DNA of 64,000 bases, from positions 434,001 through 498,000 of the forward strand of contig CADCXA010000034.1 of assembly GCA_902806565.1 (NCBI GenBank), in the 5' to 3' direction. Each line of letters starts with the position of its first letter. Within the stretch, counting starts at the first letter, position 1. The notes under the pieces were generated by a model. That model had not been told where the DNA came from and did no database searches. It saw only the letters and a program-made list of their open reading frames with translations. Origin of the DNA: Hypoxylon rubiginosum. Taxonomy: Eukaryota > Ascomycota > Sordariomycetes > Xylariales > Hypoxylaceae. A program made the translations under genes and the position numbers. Shown here in pieces: positions 33,587-44,728 of the stretch.

Positions 33587-36500
33587 TTAATGCATTCGTT
33601 TCAACTCCTCAACCAGATTCCGCATGGCTTCGATATCAGGACCTAGTCCCTCGCAGACCTCTATTTGTCGCGCCTCGTCAATGTCCAGAAACCGCTCAAG
33701 GAACTCCCCATCGATGAATCGGAACGGTCCGTCCGACTCACGCTCTTGATTCCTGAAAGATCTGTATCTGGAGAATAGGATGCTGCCTGTTGTCTCTATT
33801 ACTTCAGCTAGTCTGCTCTGAAACCGGATCAGTAGATCCTGGTAGTCTGGTGCAATCAGTCCGAATAGGTAGACACCTCCTTCAGTCTGTGCTCGCTGTT
33901 GTCAGTGGCATTTCTTCACATAGATAGAATTGTTGAATGACTTACCGTGCCGAGAAATGCCCGTGGAATAATCATGGCATTCTCGCTGGTATCGACTGTA
34001 ACCTTCCGGATCTTGTTCACCATCTCCCCCAAGTTGATCTCGCTGGTGACCTCCATCCTGTGCTTGTCCTGTGCCGTAACACCAGTTGTGTTCCTCCTCA
34101 GCACTAACAAGTTTCCATGAGCGTCCGATTGTAGCCATGATTCTCCGTTCACGTGGGATACGGCAGTAGCCCAGAACGCTTCGTAATGTCTTGCCACTTC
34201 TACCAGGCTAGCCTTTTGACCATCAATGGGCGGCTTATACTCAACCAGAGTCATAGATTTCATCATATCAGCCACTGCGATGATATTGCCCTCGATCGCC
34301 AAATCAATAGGGTAGGTCGCTTCCCGATACGACGTGAGCTTCTTAATCTCCGCCGACGTAGACGCCGTCTCGGTGTACGAGTACAGAACAATCGTCTTCG
34401 CTAAAGCAGCAACGATCTTGTCATCCATAACCCCAAGGCATCGGCAAGCACCCTTCAAGTTTCGACTGCTGACTAGGTAGGGAGCCCTTTTACTATCAAC
34501 GCCAAGGACTAAGATTCGTCCTCTGACAGTATCTTGCGGTGCCATACTTTGCTCTTCGTCGATGTAGGAAGTACCGACTATAAATCTCTCGGCCGGGTTT
34601 CCGTATGAATTTGGAAGCTCGGCTCGAATTACGGCTTCGATCATTTCGACCCTGGGTGACGTGTCCAGAATAAAATCGTCTCCGAGCTGCTTAAATACCA
34701 CCTCATCCACCAGCTTAAATGAGCTGGTGATGACCTCTCTATTGTTTTTCACCTCTCTACCGATACAGCCTAAACCAAAGGCCCGCTCAGCGCGAGAATA
34801 CGCTATGCGTCGAACGGTCTCGCCCATAGGTAGAGACTGCACATGCGTACGGCGCTCTGTGTCTATTAAGGAAATCTTGACCTCTTTCTCTGTCGCAACA
34901 ACAACGGAGTCAGGATACCCGTCGGAATCGAACGGGCACACGCAGATCGCATCGTCTGCCGTGACTGCCGAATAGACTATCCTACCTTCAGCTGCGTAGA
35001 CTAAGCTAGGATGCTCACTCGCAGCAAATACATTGTAGATTCCACCACTTCGAGGAAGCAATTGGAATCTAGCTTGTCGCGTCCCCAAGACAACACTCTT
35101 GCGCCCAGACAGAGCGAAGTCGGTCGTAGAGACGCTAAAAGTGATAACGAAACCATCTTCCATGGCCACAAATAACGTCGGTCCACCCAAATGCGGAGGA
35201 AGAATCTGAGCAAGCGCAATGTCTCGTGGTATGGAGGCATTGTTATCTTTTCGTCGTAAAGCTTCTCCGTGGATAGACTGTAGGGTTTTTAAGTCGACGA
35301 TAGATATTGTGCCCGATTTCCAAAACCCAATCACGCCAATATCAGGGTATTCCGGAGGCAGGTGAACACAGGCGACTTGGTCTTGCTCTTCGAGATCGTT
35401 TTCTTCAACCCGCACCAAATCCTGTTGTATCTGTATCGACAAGAGAATCCTTCCGTCAACGGAGACAAGGATCCACTGGTCGTTTGCCGCTACGTTGGTT
35501 ATATGCCCCTCGACCGGCCTCCAGCTCGATACGACGACTCCGCTCTCTAAATCGACGAGCAGTGCGCTTGTCGTTGTGACCTGGAGGAGTCGACTATTCG
35601 GTAGATTTCTAGCTAGCAGAGTCTGCTCCTTAAAAATCATCCCACTGAATTCTTCGACTTCTTCGATTTCTCCGCCTGGGCTGAACGTGAATATTCGAGT
35701 TTCCGTCAGGAATGAGACGACCAAGGTATCGACCTTGGACGCGCCATAGGATTGTAGGGAGAACAACGCTCGAACGTTCTCCATGTCAGCAAGAACACCA
35801 ACGTCATCTAATCCAACGCCGCTTCGTACGCTCCGTAAACTCCCATCCTTGTAAACGCCACTGCCCGTGACAATCCGTGCTTGACCAGATGAGTACTCGT
35901 TGGTTGTCTGGCCTTCTCCTTCGCGATTACCCATATCCATGATATTCAGATCCAATATCGGGGAAATGCTGTTCAAGGTTTGTATCAGATACAGCGATTT
36001 CGTGCCCAGGTCGAATTGGAAAACCTGAGAGTCGCCATAATGCGACCCGACGAACAAGACATTGTTACCCATGTAGACGAGGCTATTGGCTCTTGATGTC
36101 GTCCCAATCTTGGTCATCTGGAGGCCAGTTACCACAGCGCCATCCAAGAGAATTTCGAGTAGCCACATGGTACCATAGTCGTCCGCTATGAAATAGTGCG
36201 AAACGTCATACTCGGCCCAAGTTACAAAGATAGAAGATTCTTGTAGACCAGCCTCTACCTTTGTCTTGGCAGCATCATCGTAGTATAGCAGCCGTGTCTC
36301 GCCGACGACGATTAAGCCACCGAGCTGGGCTCGCGCTGTAGAAGCGTTTCGTATTATGTAGCGTTTCTGGTCTTCCTCACCCCTGCCCACGGGTATTAGC
36401 ATAGAAGCACCGGGGTCTTCAATCTCCATACGGTCGACCTGATCTCGAGTCTCAAATCGGGACGCCTCTGTATTTTTATCATCGGCCGTTAGGCGGTAGG

Positions 36501-37150
36501 TAACAAGGTGGGAATCGGGGATTTCGGTTTGGGTTTGATATAAGAATGCGATCTTGGGGTGGCCGGTTTCGACGTGTAGGAAGGTTGCGCATTTGATGAA
36601 GAGCTCGGTAACTCGTATTTGGTCCATCCAATGTAGATTCTGCCTCTTGCTCTTGACCGTGTGCATGCGCAACACATTGATCACTCCCTCCCACAAAAGA
36701 ACAACCATGAATCGTCCTGTGGGATCAACGGCGCATATGTCCTGGCTCTGAGCATCTCTCATGTGCTTCTCTTGGATGTCGAAGAATGAATCAACCGTAT
36801 CGAGCCCTCCATCTGTAGCATTCCATCCCCAGGTGAAGTAATGGAATCGGTCGGTTCCAACGAAGACCAGCTCGGTTTCGGAATCTCGCGGGCGTAACTT
36901 CTGTAGGATGGTTATGGTACCATTGACAGCTTTTGTGTCGGTGTGTGCTAGAGAGCCAGTTTCGTCGAGCTTCCATATTTCTAGACGATTGGTTTTTCTA
37001 TAGAATGTTAATATTCGCCTTGTCTATCGTTTTCTATGTGCTCTTGTGGACGTACGCAATGATCAAGCACTCGTCCTCGTTTGGGAACAGGTTGGCACGC
37101 AATGCATGCCGGACACTGTTAGGCCTATGGATAGGCGCTATATAAGCCAT
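33587..37150 (-). CDS. DDB1: DNA damage-binding protein 1 (DDB1), CUL4 ligase adaptor
   Basis: DDB1 links substrate receptors to the Cullin-4 ubiquitin ligase and takes part in recognising UV damage in chromatin. Three exons (37150-37056, 36997-33946, 33895-33587) with introns of 58 and 50 nt give 1,151 residues, close to the usual 1,100-1,150. The start MAYIAPIHRPNSV is followed after the first intron by KTNRLEIWKL, the standard N-terminal beta-propeller opening. Family words are seen in order: LLYYDD and FIADDYGTMWLLEI, then FVGSHYGDSQVFQ, the CPSF_A-type region RGRILVLGVDS, and the C-terminal helical part ending FLERFLDIDEARQIEVCEGLG. The large central exon has no breaks. Nuclear location is known for the family. 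Confidence 0.92.
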
Positions 37151-37982
37151 ATTGTAAGCTTCACATGGTTTGGAAGGATTGGAAAAGGGTAAGTTGCGAA
37201 ACGGCTGACGAGTGGATTGAAGGGATGGAGCTTCAAGAGTAGGAGGTATTGATGATGGTTGTAGCACGGCCGGTGATAAGCAAAAGACGGCGGGGTTTAG
37301 CGATGAACGATAAGCGATAAAGCTCAAAAATCGGCGCTAAATCCTCTAGTCGTGCACTGAGGAAGTAGCGAGTGCCCCTGTCAACGGTAATGCTCCTGCC
37401 CTAGCAACCGTGACTTCATTATTTATGTGAATTATTGAAGTTGGGTGAGGTGAAATGGTCTAGGCCAGTTTATACGGCTACTAAACTTCGGACGAGCTTT
37501 AAACAGTACATGAATTTCACTAGGAACAAAAAGCCTAATCACACAGTTACGCTAAGCATTGAAGAGATTAACAAACCAGCGCTATGTATATTGCCCACAA
37601 ATAAGCAAATACCCCTGAAATAAAAGTATTGGCACCTAAGTATACAAAAATAGCTGCTTTGCTATCACTAACAGAGCCTCTAAAGGAGGTTTAGGTGATT
37701 CTTAAGGGACAGTTGGGCGATAGACTTGACAATAATGGAGAGGAAATACAAATAGACTGGTGAAAATTTTGTACCGCCTTTACATATTTCATATTCATCT
37801 ACCTCGAACTAGTAGATGTTGGGCAACTAGTTGACCACAATCAACAATGCTTGAGCGATATGTAGGGGTTCCATACAATGTAGGGGGTTCCATACAGTCA
37901 TGTATCACCTTTGAATTAATCCTCAACTCACACATGTCCATCACCTTTTCCTATCTAGGGCCATCTGTTCGAGAAGCATAAA
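37151..37982. other. Intergenic region
   Basis: I see no gene. A short near-repeat (GTAGGGGTTCCATACA / GTAGGGGGTTCCATACA) occurs at about 37862-37900. Confidence 0.4.
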
Positions 37983-39204
37983 CTAAGTAGATTCTTGCTG
38001 CGTTAGTTGAAAACCCCATAGGCGCTGCCCAGCACCAATAAAGAGCTCCCCCTTTCGACCAAAACACAGACTCGTACAACCACCTGTATGAATATTAGTA
38101 TGAAAAAGGGATGAGTAGTAGTTTGGTAGCGGGGGGGAAAAAGGCAGCATATGTTTCAACTAACCGGGCACTTCGATTAATCCAAGCACTACACCCCCGG
38201 GACTCCAGACTTCAACGCCGTCCCCACACGCGGCGTACACATTCCCGGAGTCATCACAAGCCACTGCCATAGGGACGCCGTCTATAGCGTAGGCGAATAA
38301 GCGCCTGTTGATTAGGAAATAGGAGCCGGACCTCTGTATGATGTCGAAAGCATAGATAGTAGCAGCCCTATACGCCTGTTAGAGAGACGGCAACGATCCT
38401 CGGATTAATAGAATATTATCGTAGATGCACTCACCGTGTAGGGTCGGTGCTTCCGTCGGGACGGTTCGCATCCGTGTCAGTAACATACAAAGTGCTTTCA
38501 TCTGGGCTCAGTGTGATACCCGTAGGTCTACCGAACCCGTCCGCAACGACACGCACATTTCCACCATTTCCATCAACCCTATAGACCTGGTTTGGTAGCT
38601 TCGGCTTGGGTCTGATGTCCAACTCGAAGCCGGCAGAGGCGTCCGTGAACCACAGGCCACCCTCCCTGTCCTGAACGACGTTCTGGATCGAGTTGAACGG
38701 CTTGCGAAAGTACCCGACAAGGAGGGGGGCCGGGGCTTTCCTCCATGCCATGTACCAGAGGCCGCCAGTGTCGGAAGCTAGTGTGCCCTGCGAGCAGTAC
38801 AGGATACCATCCTTGAAAAGACATGCGCCGGCAGGCATAGGCATGCTCTGGGGCGGCCGTAGCTTCATCCACCCGACCGCGCAGATGGGCTGTAGTGGGT
38901 TGTCCGGTTCGCGTTGGAGGGATACTTGCGATATCAGAATCGTCGGTAGTGCCGAACTATTAGTGGACTGTAGAAGACCCGACATGGCATAGAGCTCGTC
39001 TCTCTGTGGTACATACACACACCCATTGCGAAAAAGCGGATTCCTTGATGAGTCGTCTGAAGAGAGTAGCAATGAAAACCTCGATTCCGAGCCGGTAATC
39101 TTCTCAAAGTCGGGATGGTACTGTTTCACGGCGATGTTGTTTGAATTGGGTGGTAGCTTACTGCGGACAATTAGTATCGCATTCCTGTAAAGAACCTGGT
39201 ACAT
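37983..39204 (-). CDS. SMP-30/gluconolactonase-like beta-propeller protein, 5' end uncertain
   Basis: Three exons are clear: 39204-38435, 38367-38165 and 38083-37983, with introns of 67 and 81 nt. The motif run FNSIQNVVQDREGGLWFTD, then NQVYRVDGNGG, ADGFGRPTGI and SPDESTLYVTDTD is that of fungal SMP-30/gluconolactonase/LRE-like proteins. By family these open sugar or other lactones, using Asn, Asp and Glu around a metal. Here the two usual metal-site words are changed: PNDV reads IQNV and PNGI reads PTGI, so activity is doubtful. A further exon may lie upstream (about 39452-39330, joined by a GTAAGC donor to a TTAG acceptor just before 39204), but its own start is unclear; I place the CDS at the first in-frame ATG. 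Confidence 0.65.
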
Positions 39205-40134
39205 AGCAGGAGTGAGAACTAACGCGCTTAGTGGAAACCCTGCGTGCAGAACCTCGATCTACGAGTATTTGTTATAATGAGCTGAATCAACTGGTTATAT
39301 AGGTGGATGTATAATAATAGCTTACTTGGGTCTGTACTGTGGACGATTTGATGCCAGTCTTTGCGTGGGATGTCATTTTGATATTGTCTGTAGACTTCAA
39401 TCGTCCATATACCTACGGGTATCTGAAACGGCAATGGAAGATTATTGTTCAATTAGAATAAGTCTTCTCAGTGTTTGGTTGAAATTATATGGGTAGGCAT
39501 TTTAGGATGTAGCTTTGAAGTTGAAGTTGCTATTAGAATGGTAGTGCAAGTAATCTCAGGATCCCTTATATTCATGTATTTTACTACTGTGCTAAGGCTG
39601 GGCTACTCTTACTGTCAAGTACCAACTTTATTTCAAACTTGAGCAAAAGAACTGAGATGAGCTCCTAGTATCTGCAGAAAACGAAAATCACATTTAGTTG
39701 TACTAGAAACAAGCATACTATAAAGTTATGTTTGCGTTTAACCTAACGGTCGAGCATTTATAAAGAGGCTCAGTGGTATAACTCATAGTGTGCAACCGAC
39801 GGCGAGCACTGTATCTCATATTGACTCCGTGTAATGACACATTTTGACGCCAACAACTCACAATAGCTGAGGCTTTCTTGTAGAAACTAAGATACAATAA
39901 TATCCTCCATGTCTTTGGTCGCTGTCTCAACCCATCCATGGATCGGATTTATAGGGGCGATAGATAGCCTAAACCCGGCGGGTTACAGCTCGGAGCTTAC
40001 ACCATCTCCATACTATCCCGTCCCAAGCTTGGCTCAAGATCTATAATCTATATAAATAACATAATAACCTGCCAATAGATCTGTTAGTCTTGTCCGATTA
40101 TCTCTCTAGTTGTCAAATCCTCCCCCAAACCAGA
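39205..40134. other. Intergenic region with possible 5' exon of the SMP-30-like gene
   Basis: A minus-strand frame at 39452-39228 may include a 5' exon of the neighbouring gene. A TATA-like word (CTATATAAATAA, about 40052) precedes the dehydrogenase gene. Nothing else is seen. Confidence 0.4.
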
Positions 40135-40995
40135 ATGACTATTATCCTGGTGACGGGTGGCAACCGTGGCATTGGGAATGCTATAGTCCAAGCAGTGGGA
40201 ACCCGGGTTCGCGATGTCACCATATTAGTTGGCTGTAGATCCTTGGAAAGAGCTGAGGAGCTCAAGGGGTTGGGTGTCCCAGCCAAGCTTGAGCCCCTCG
40301 AGATCACCATTACCGACGATGCGAGTATTAGAGCTGCTGTACAAATTGTCGAGACAAAGTACGGGAAACTTGATGGTTAGTAACCTAGCCCTCAATGGAA
40401 AGCCAGACCCTTTGGCGATGCTGATTGCGTTAGTTTTGGTCAACAATGCCGGTTCAGTCTCCCTTCCAAAGTCGGATGATTTGACAGAGCTTCGAGAGAA
40501 TTGGGCTCAAGGCTTCGACTGTTTGGTAACATCACAAGTCCTTGTAACCAAAGCGTTCTTGCCACTTCTTCGTAAGGCAGAATGGGGAAGGGTGATCATG
40601 ATTTCCAGTGCTCGAGGAAGCCTGAGCAGAAACAAGTCCATTGAGGTAGGGTGTCTGTGACCACGTCGCGTCTGAGAAACATCTGCTAATGGAAAATCAA
40701 GATGCCACCAACGCAACACTGGGTGTACAACTGCTCCAAAGCAGCACTTAACCTCGTAACGATCGAGTTTCGAAATGCTGAGTTTCGAGAAGTGGCGAAT
40801 GAAATGGATAGAATCACGTTCTGGGCGGCGAGCCCAGGTCACTGCAAAACCGCTTTCAACAATTTTAGGGGGTTCAAAGATCCTCTTGAAGGAGCAGAAG
40901 TCACTGCGAGGTTGTTAGAGTCAAGGCGTTTTGAGATACCGTCAGGAACGTTCTGGGAGTTTGAGCAAGGGAATTTTCAGCAAGCGCCCTGGTAA
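40135..40995 (+). CDS. Short-chain dehydrogenase/reductase (classical SDR)
   Basis: Three exons (40135-40375, 40434-40645, 40702-40995) with introns of 58 and 56 nt give 248 residues, a normal SDR length. The dinucleotide-binding motif TGGNRGIG is at residues 7-14, the structural NNAG at 84-87, the catalytic Ser in ISS at about 138-139, and Tyr160-x3-Lys164 (YNCSK). The substrate is not predictable. The family is similar to fungal carbonyl reductase-like SDRs. The cofactor is probably NADPH, given the Arg after the Gly-rich loop start, which is an inference. The gene stands alone with no cluster partner nearby. Confidence 0.88.
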
Positions 40996-41195
40996 ATTGA
41001 GTCTTGATAGAGCATATATAGCGCTTGCAGCTCGGCATAGCCCCGAAAACAAATCACAGATGGACCTTTTCGTATAGTGTGAGAGCTTGCAGTAAATATC
41101 AATACTCTCTCGTAGGTTGCTTCTCATTGTGACGGTGTCTAATATGTACAGTCGACCGATTGAATCTCCCAGGTCGATTTAACGTCTAACCAAGT

Positions 41196-41545
41196 CTAGT
41201 GCTTCGTTTTCTTCTCTTCCGCATCGGCTTGCTTCAAGAAATTTCTGTGTTTATTAGCATTGGTTCGTAGCGGGATATCCGGGGTATGCGTACTGGATGA
41301 AGTCGGCTTCGTCAGGGGTCGATGCGTTGATGGGAGGGGTCTGAACAGACTTCTTGCTGCCGCCGCTAAGACTCGCGTAGGTGCCGCCGAACAGGCCAGC
41401 AAGAACAGCCATCGCAAGCTGTAGAATGGAGGTAATTAGTATTCGTACATCGGAGTTGAGCAAGAAACATGTTGGGAAATCTGTCATAGCAACCTACGTG
41501 GTGAGAGCCGACTTGGCGGCCGAAAACAGTGTAATAGGAAACCAT
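41196..41545 (-). CDS. ATP19: Mitochondrial ATP synthase subunit K
   Basis: Three very short exons (41545-41498, 41418-41294, 41244-41196; introns 79 and 49 nt) give a 73-residue protein. It begins MVSYYTVFGRQVGSHH, followed by one hydrophobic segment (LAMAVLAGLFGGTYASL) and a short charged tail ending EEKKTKH. This is the pattern of fungal ATP synthase subunit K (Atp19), an inner-membrane accessory subunit that helps F1Fo dimers form. Single frames in this region give only parts of the protein, so the spliced model matters. The start context and all junctions are consistent. Confidence 0.82.
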
Positions 41546-42066
41546 ATTGAGGGTATTGTCAAATTGACCGCTGACGAATAGGTTCAAGGAGATTCGGTTG
41601 ACAAATGGACGATGACGACAAAGGGTCGGAAGAGTGAAGCTGTCAAAATAATGCGCAAATGCTCAAATGCTCACAAGCCTTAGAAGCTCCGAATTGAAAT
41701 CCCCAATCTGAACCTAGCCGATATAGGTTTAGCTCAGGTGGATTCTCAAGGCAAGGAGATGTAGTCACTGATTGGACAGAACTTGTTGCTGTGACCGAGG
41801 TTTATCCAATGGAATATCCCGGCACTCCCGGACCCCACGGTTATACAACTGGAGCTGACGGGTAGGTAGTGACAAGTCTGGATCCCGATAAGCTAGCGAC
41901 GTCAGTAACATTGGACTAGATCTTGTCGCAAGCTGCCTTCCTTTCCTTACTTAAGCCCGCTATTAGCTATTTACCTGAATCGTATAACGTTCGCGACCGA
42001 GAGTCTCGTCTTTTATTCCCTCTCCTTCTCTACATAATCCATCACCACAGAAAATATACGGCCAAG
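41546..42066. promoter_or_regulatory. Divergent promoter region of ATP19 and the MTP18-like gene
   Basis: About 520 bases separate the starts of two genes for mitochondrial inner-membrane proteins transcribed in opposite directions. A pyrimidine-rich run (TTTTATTCCCTCTCCTTCTC) lies just before the MTP18-like start. Shared control is inferred from the layout only. Confidence 0.35.
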
Positions 42067-43024
42067 ATGTGGTGGGGGAAAGGATCAGACAAATCCGAAG
42101 CCCCCAAGGACAAGCCCTCGGATGCCCCGCCGGCGCAGGCAACAAAGGTCGATCCGCGCAACGATGCCACGCAGTTCGATCCCAACAAGCTGCCGGAACG
42201 GCGAAGCTTACCCAAGGATCTACAGAGGATCGTGGATAAGTCGGACGCGGATGATAACTTCTTCGACGAGCTTGTAGACGGCTAGTACGTTGTCGCGAGA
42301 CCCAATCATGAATGCTAACTGTCGAGCTAACCTGCTGCCTACCAGTGCGCCCGATTCAACCGAGTCCAACGTCCGATATGCTGCGTACGCTAACAGACTG
42401 CGAACTATTATGCTTTCGGCCCACCGATACGTAGCGTACACCTCGGATATAGGAGAATCTTTCAGGCCAGTCGCGCATCCGTGGTTGGTGCGAAGCGCGT
42501 ACGGCGTGTCGTGGGCGTACATTCTCGGTGACGTCTCATATGAGGGCTACAAAGCGTACTGGCAGAACCAGCGCATCCTGAATCCGCAGCTGGTGCTCTC
42601 GGATAGACAACAGAAAGCGACCGGTCTGACGATACCGGCAGCCACCGGCGCCGCGCCCGGCGTCGTCTCGCCCTTGGAAGATTACAGAACCGTCATGGTT
42701 CAGCGAGGCATCTTCCAGAGCCTTGCCTCTATGGGACTTCCCGCATTTACGATCCACAGCGTAGTAAGATACTCGAGCAGGGCTATGAAAGGTGTGAAGA
42801 ATAAGACGATCAGAGTATGGGGACCTATAGGACTCGGTCTGTCCGTTGTCCCGCTGTTGCCGACGTTGTTTGACAAGCCAGTTGAAACAGCGGTCGAGTG
42901 GTTATTCCACACGGGTTTCGCGCTGTACGGCGGCCACGAGTACGTGGGTAACGCTCCGCCGACAGGCCGAGAAGCAGCTTTGAAACAAAGACCAAAGGCG
43001 CAACCGAAAGAGAAGGAACTATAA
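42067..43024 (+). CDS. MTP18/MTFP1-family mitochondrial fission process protein
   Basis: Two exons (42067-42284, 42346-43024) around a 61-nt intron with a GCTAAC branch site give 298 residues. After a charged, Pro-rich N terminus, the segment ESNVRYAAYANRLRT, then SSHRYVAY-like SAHRYVAYTSDIGE and LVRSAYGVSWAYILGDV, is the conserved core of the mitochondrial 18-kDa/MTFP1 family. This family consists of inner-membrane proteins linked in animals to mitochondrial fission and membrane integrity. Several hydrophobic helices follow (about residues 190-280). The C terminus is basic. It diverges from ATP19. Confidence 0.8.
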
Positions 43025-43280
43025 TATAATAACGAATATCAAATTAGGGATTGCGAAGGGATTGGGAAGTCTCCGCTCCACGGAGTCATGTCTTCACGAA
43101 GCCAACATCAGGCATGTAAAAGCTGTACATTGTTTTTAAAAGCTATGCTCATATCAATTCATGAACATTCTCCAACCTCGTCATCGCGTCTCCTACTTTC
43201 TGTGGTATCTCCGCTTCAAATGCAATGTCTAGTAACGCCGTTCTCAATGCAGTCCATCATGCCTCATGAAATTTGTCATT

Positions 43281-44216
43281 TTACAGCTCGATCAAATCTG
43301 GCGGCGGTCCAACGCCTCGCAACAATACTATCGTGTTACCGCTCACGAGCGCGGAACCGACCTTCTCGTTGAATTCCAAGACCCGTCCCCCTTCAACATG
43401 AAATACACGTAGCTTATCCCTCTCCTGCGAGGACTGGTTGTTGACGTTCTCGATCTGGAGGCTCTTGGCCGCGGCATCCAGCACCCTGCCGACGACCCAG
43501 TCCCTAGAGTAGAAGAACGCGCCCTTGTAGGTCTTGGCCGTCGTGGTCTCGGCCTCGGCCTCGACGTACAGGTACACCCTCTTCTCGGGCGGCAGCTTCG
43601 CGTCCCCTTTCGCGCTCTTCTTCAGTGCGTTGACGGCGACGAGGCGCGCCGACGCGGTCGAGGGCTTGGGCTTGGGCAGCGTGCGGCTCGCCGACTCCTT
43701 CTTGGAGGCGCCCCAGGCCTTCAGCCGGGCGAACGCGGACCGGGTCTGCTCGGCGACGACGTCGAACTGCGCGGGGCGCGCCCCGATCGGTATTTTATTT
43801 TTGCAGTCGTGCTCCTCCTTGAGCCGGTGCTTGAGGCAGTAGTCGCGGTTGCACCCCGCGCAGTGCACGCCGGGCACCAGCGACGTGCCGACGGTCGTCT
43901 TGCAGGCGTCCGCCGCGCACGGCTTCTGCGACACGAGGTCGCGCATCCGCTTGCCCTCGCCGGCGGACGGGCGCGACAGCTGCGCCTCGCGGCGGCGCTG
44001 GGCCCAGGCGCCGGCGTTGGCGCATTTGTGGGCGGTCTCGGAGCGGTGGTCGAGGCAGAAGGTCTTCTTGCAGCTCTGGCAGAAGAAGGGAAGGAAATCG
44101 AGCTGGTTGCAGTATTCGAGCTGGCAGTGCTTGCCGATGAGCGTGGCGTCGGCTTCCTTGTCCATCTTGACGTAGCTCGTGTCTGGGGGAGTTTCGGTTG
44201 TGGATGAGGACGCCAT
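43281..44216 (-). CDS. CUZ1: AN1-type zinc-finger protein, Cuz1/ZFAND1 family
   Basis: An intronless gene for 311 residues. Two AN1 zinc fingers are seen: the first uses C31, C36, C46, C49, C54, H57, H63 and C65 (HCQLEYCNQ, FFCQSCKKTFCLDH); the second runs from about 100 to 140 (CAADACKTT, HCAGCNRDYCLKH). The C-terminal half (about 215-311) has the features of a ubiquitin-like domain (KRVYLYVEAE, FFYSRDWVVGRVLD). This order matches yeast Cuz1 and human ZFAND1, which recruit Cdc48/p97 and the proteasome during arsenite and heat stress. Codon use is strongly G/C-ending, unlike most neighbours. It diverges from the Rad4 gene. Confidence 0.85.
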   Translation of the reverse strand: MASSSTTETPPDTSYVKMDKEADATLIGKHCQLEYCNQLDFLPFFCQSCKKTFCLDHRSETAHKCANAGAWAQRRREAQLSRPSAGEGKRMRDLVSQKPCAADACKTTVGTSLVPGVHCAGCNRDYCLKHRLKEEHDCKNKIPIGARPAQFDVVAEQTRSAFARLKAWGASKKESASRTLPKPKPSTASARLVAVNALKKSAKGDAKLPPEKRVYLYVEAEAETTTAKTYKGAFFYSRDWVVGRVLDAAAKSLQIENVNNQSSQERDKLRVFHVEGGRVLEFNEKVGSALVSGNTIVLLRGVGPPPDLIEL

Positions 44217-44728
44217 GATTGCGGTGTTCGTAAATGGAGCTCTCTTATGTACTGGCTCTACTTCGGGAAGGAAATGAGTGAGATTGAAAGAGTGTAGTAG
44301 GCAGATGGTGGACTCGTAAGCGTCGAAGATGGCGTAGGCAAGATGAATAAGAGGCTGCGGAACAGTCTGGAAGGAACTGGCGGAGCTATCAGGTGGTGGC
44401 CGACGGGTGGCGGGGCACGGGGCTGCAGTTTGCCGTTGCGGCTGAATAAGGGCCCTGAGTACCCTGGCTTAGCGGCAACTTTAGTGACGTTCAGGCGAGA
44501 TCCAGCAATGCGTTTAGGTCCACCAGCTACTACTCCTAATTGGGGTTTAATTGAATTAGGTACATACCTACCCTGGAGAGGCTAAGGAAGTCACGGGGTT
44601 TCGTGTTCTCGATGACGACAAATGAGTACCTCGACCCAAGATCGCACCTCGGTAGTCATTCTATTCTAACAACAGACATAAACGTGTTTATCACTTTCTA
44701 CCACTTCATATTCAATGTTATCATCAAT
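44217..44728. promoter_or_regulatory. Divergent promoter region of the AN1-finger and Rad4 genes
   Basis: About 510 bases lie between the two head-to-head starts. No clear element is recognised; the frames here are chance. Confidence 0.3.

Noticed and set aside
43809..44207. Plus-strand ORFs opposite the AN1-finger gene
   Set aside because: They are antisense shadows caused by the high GC of the real gene.
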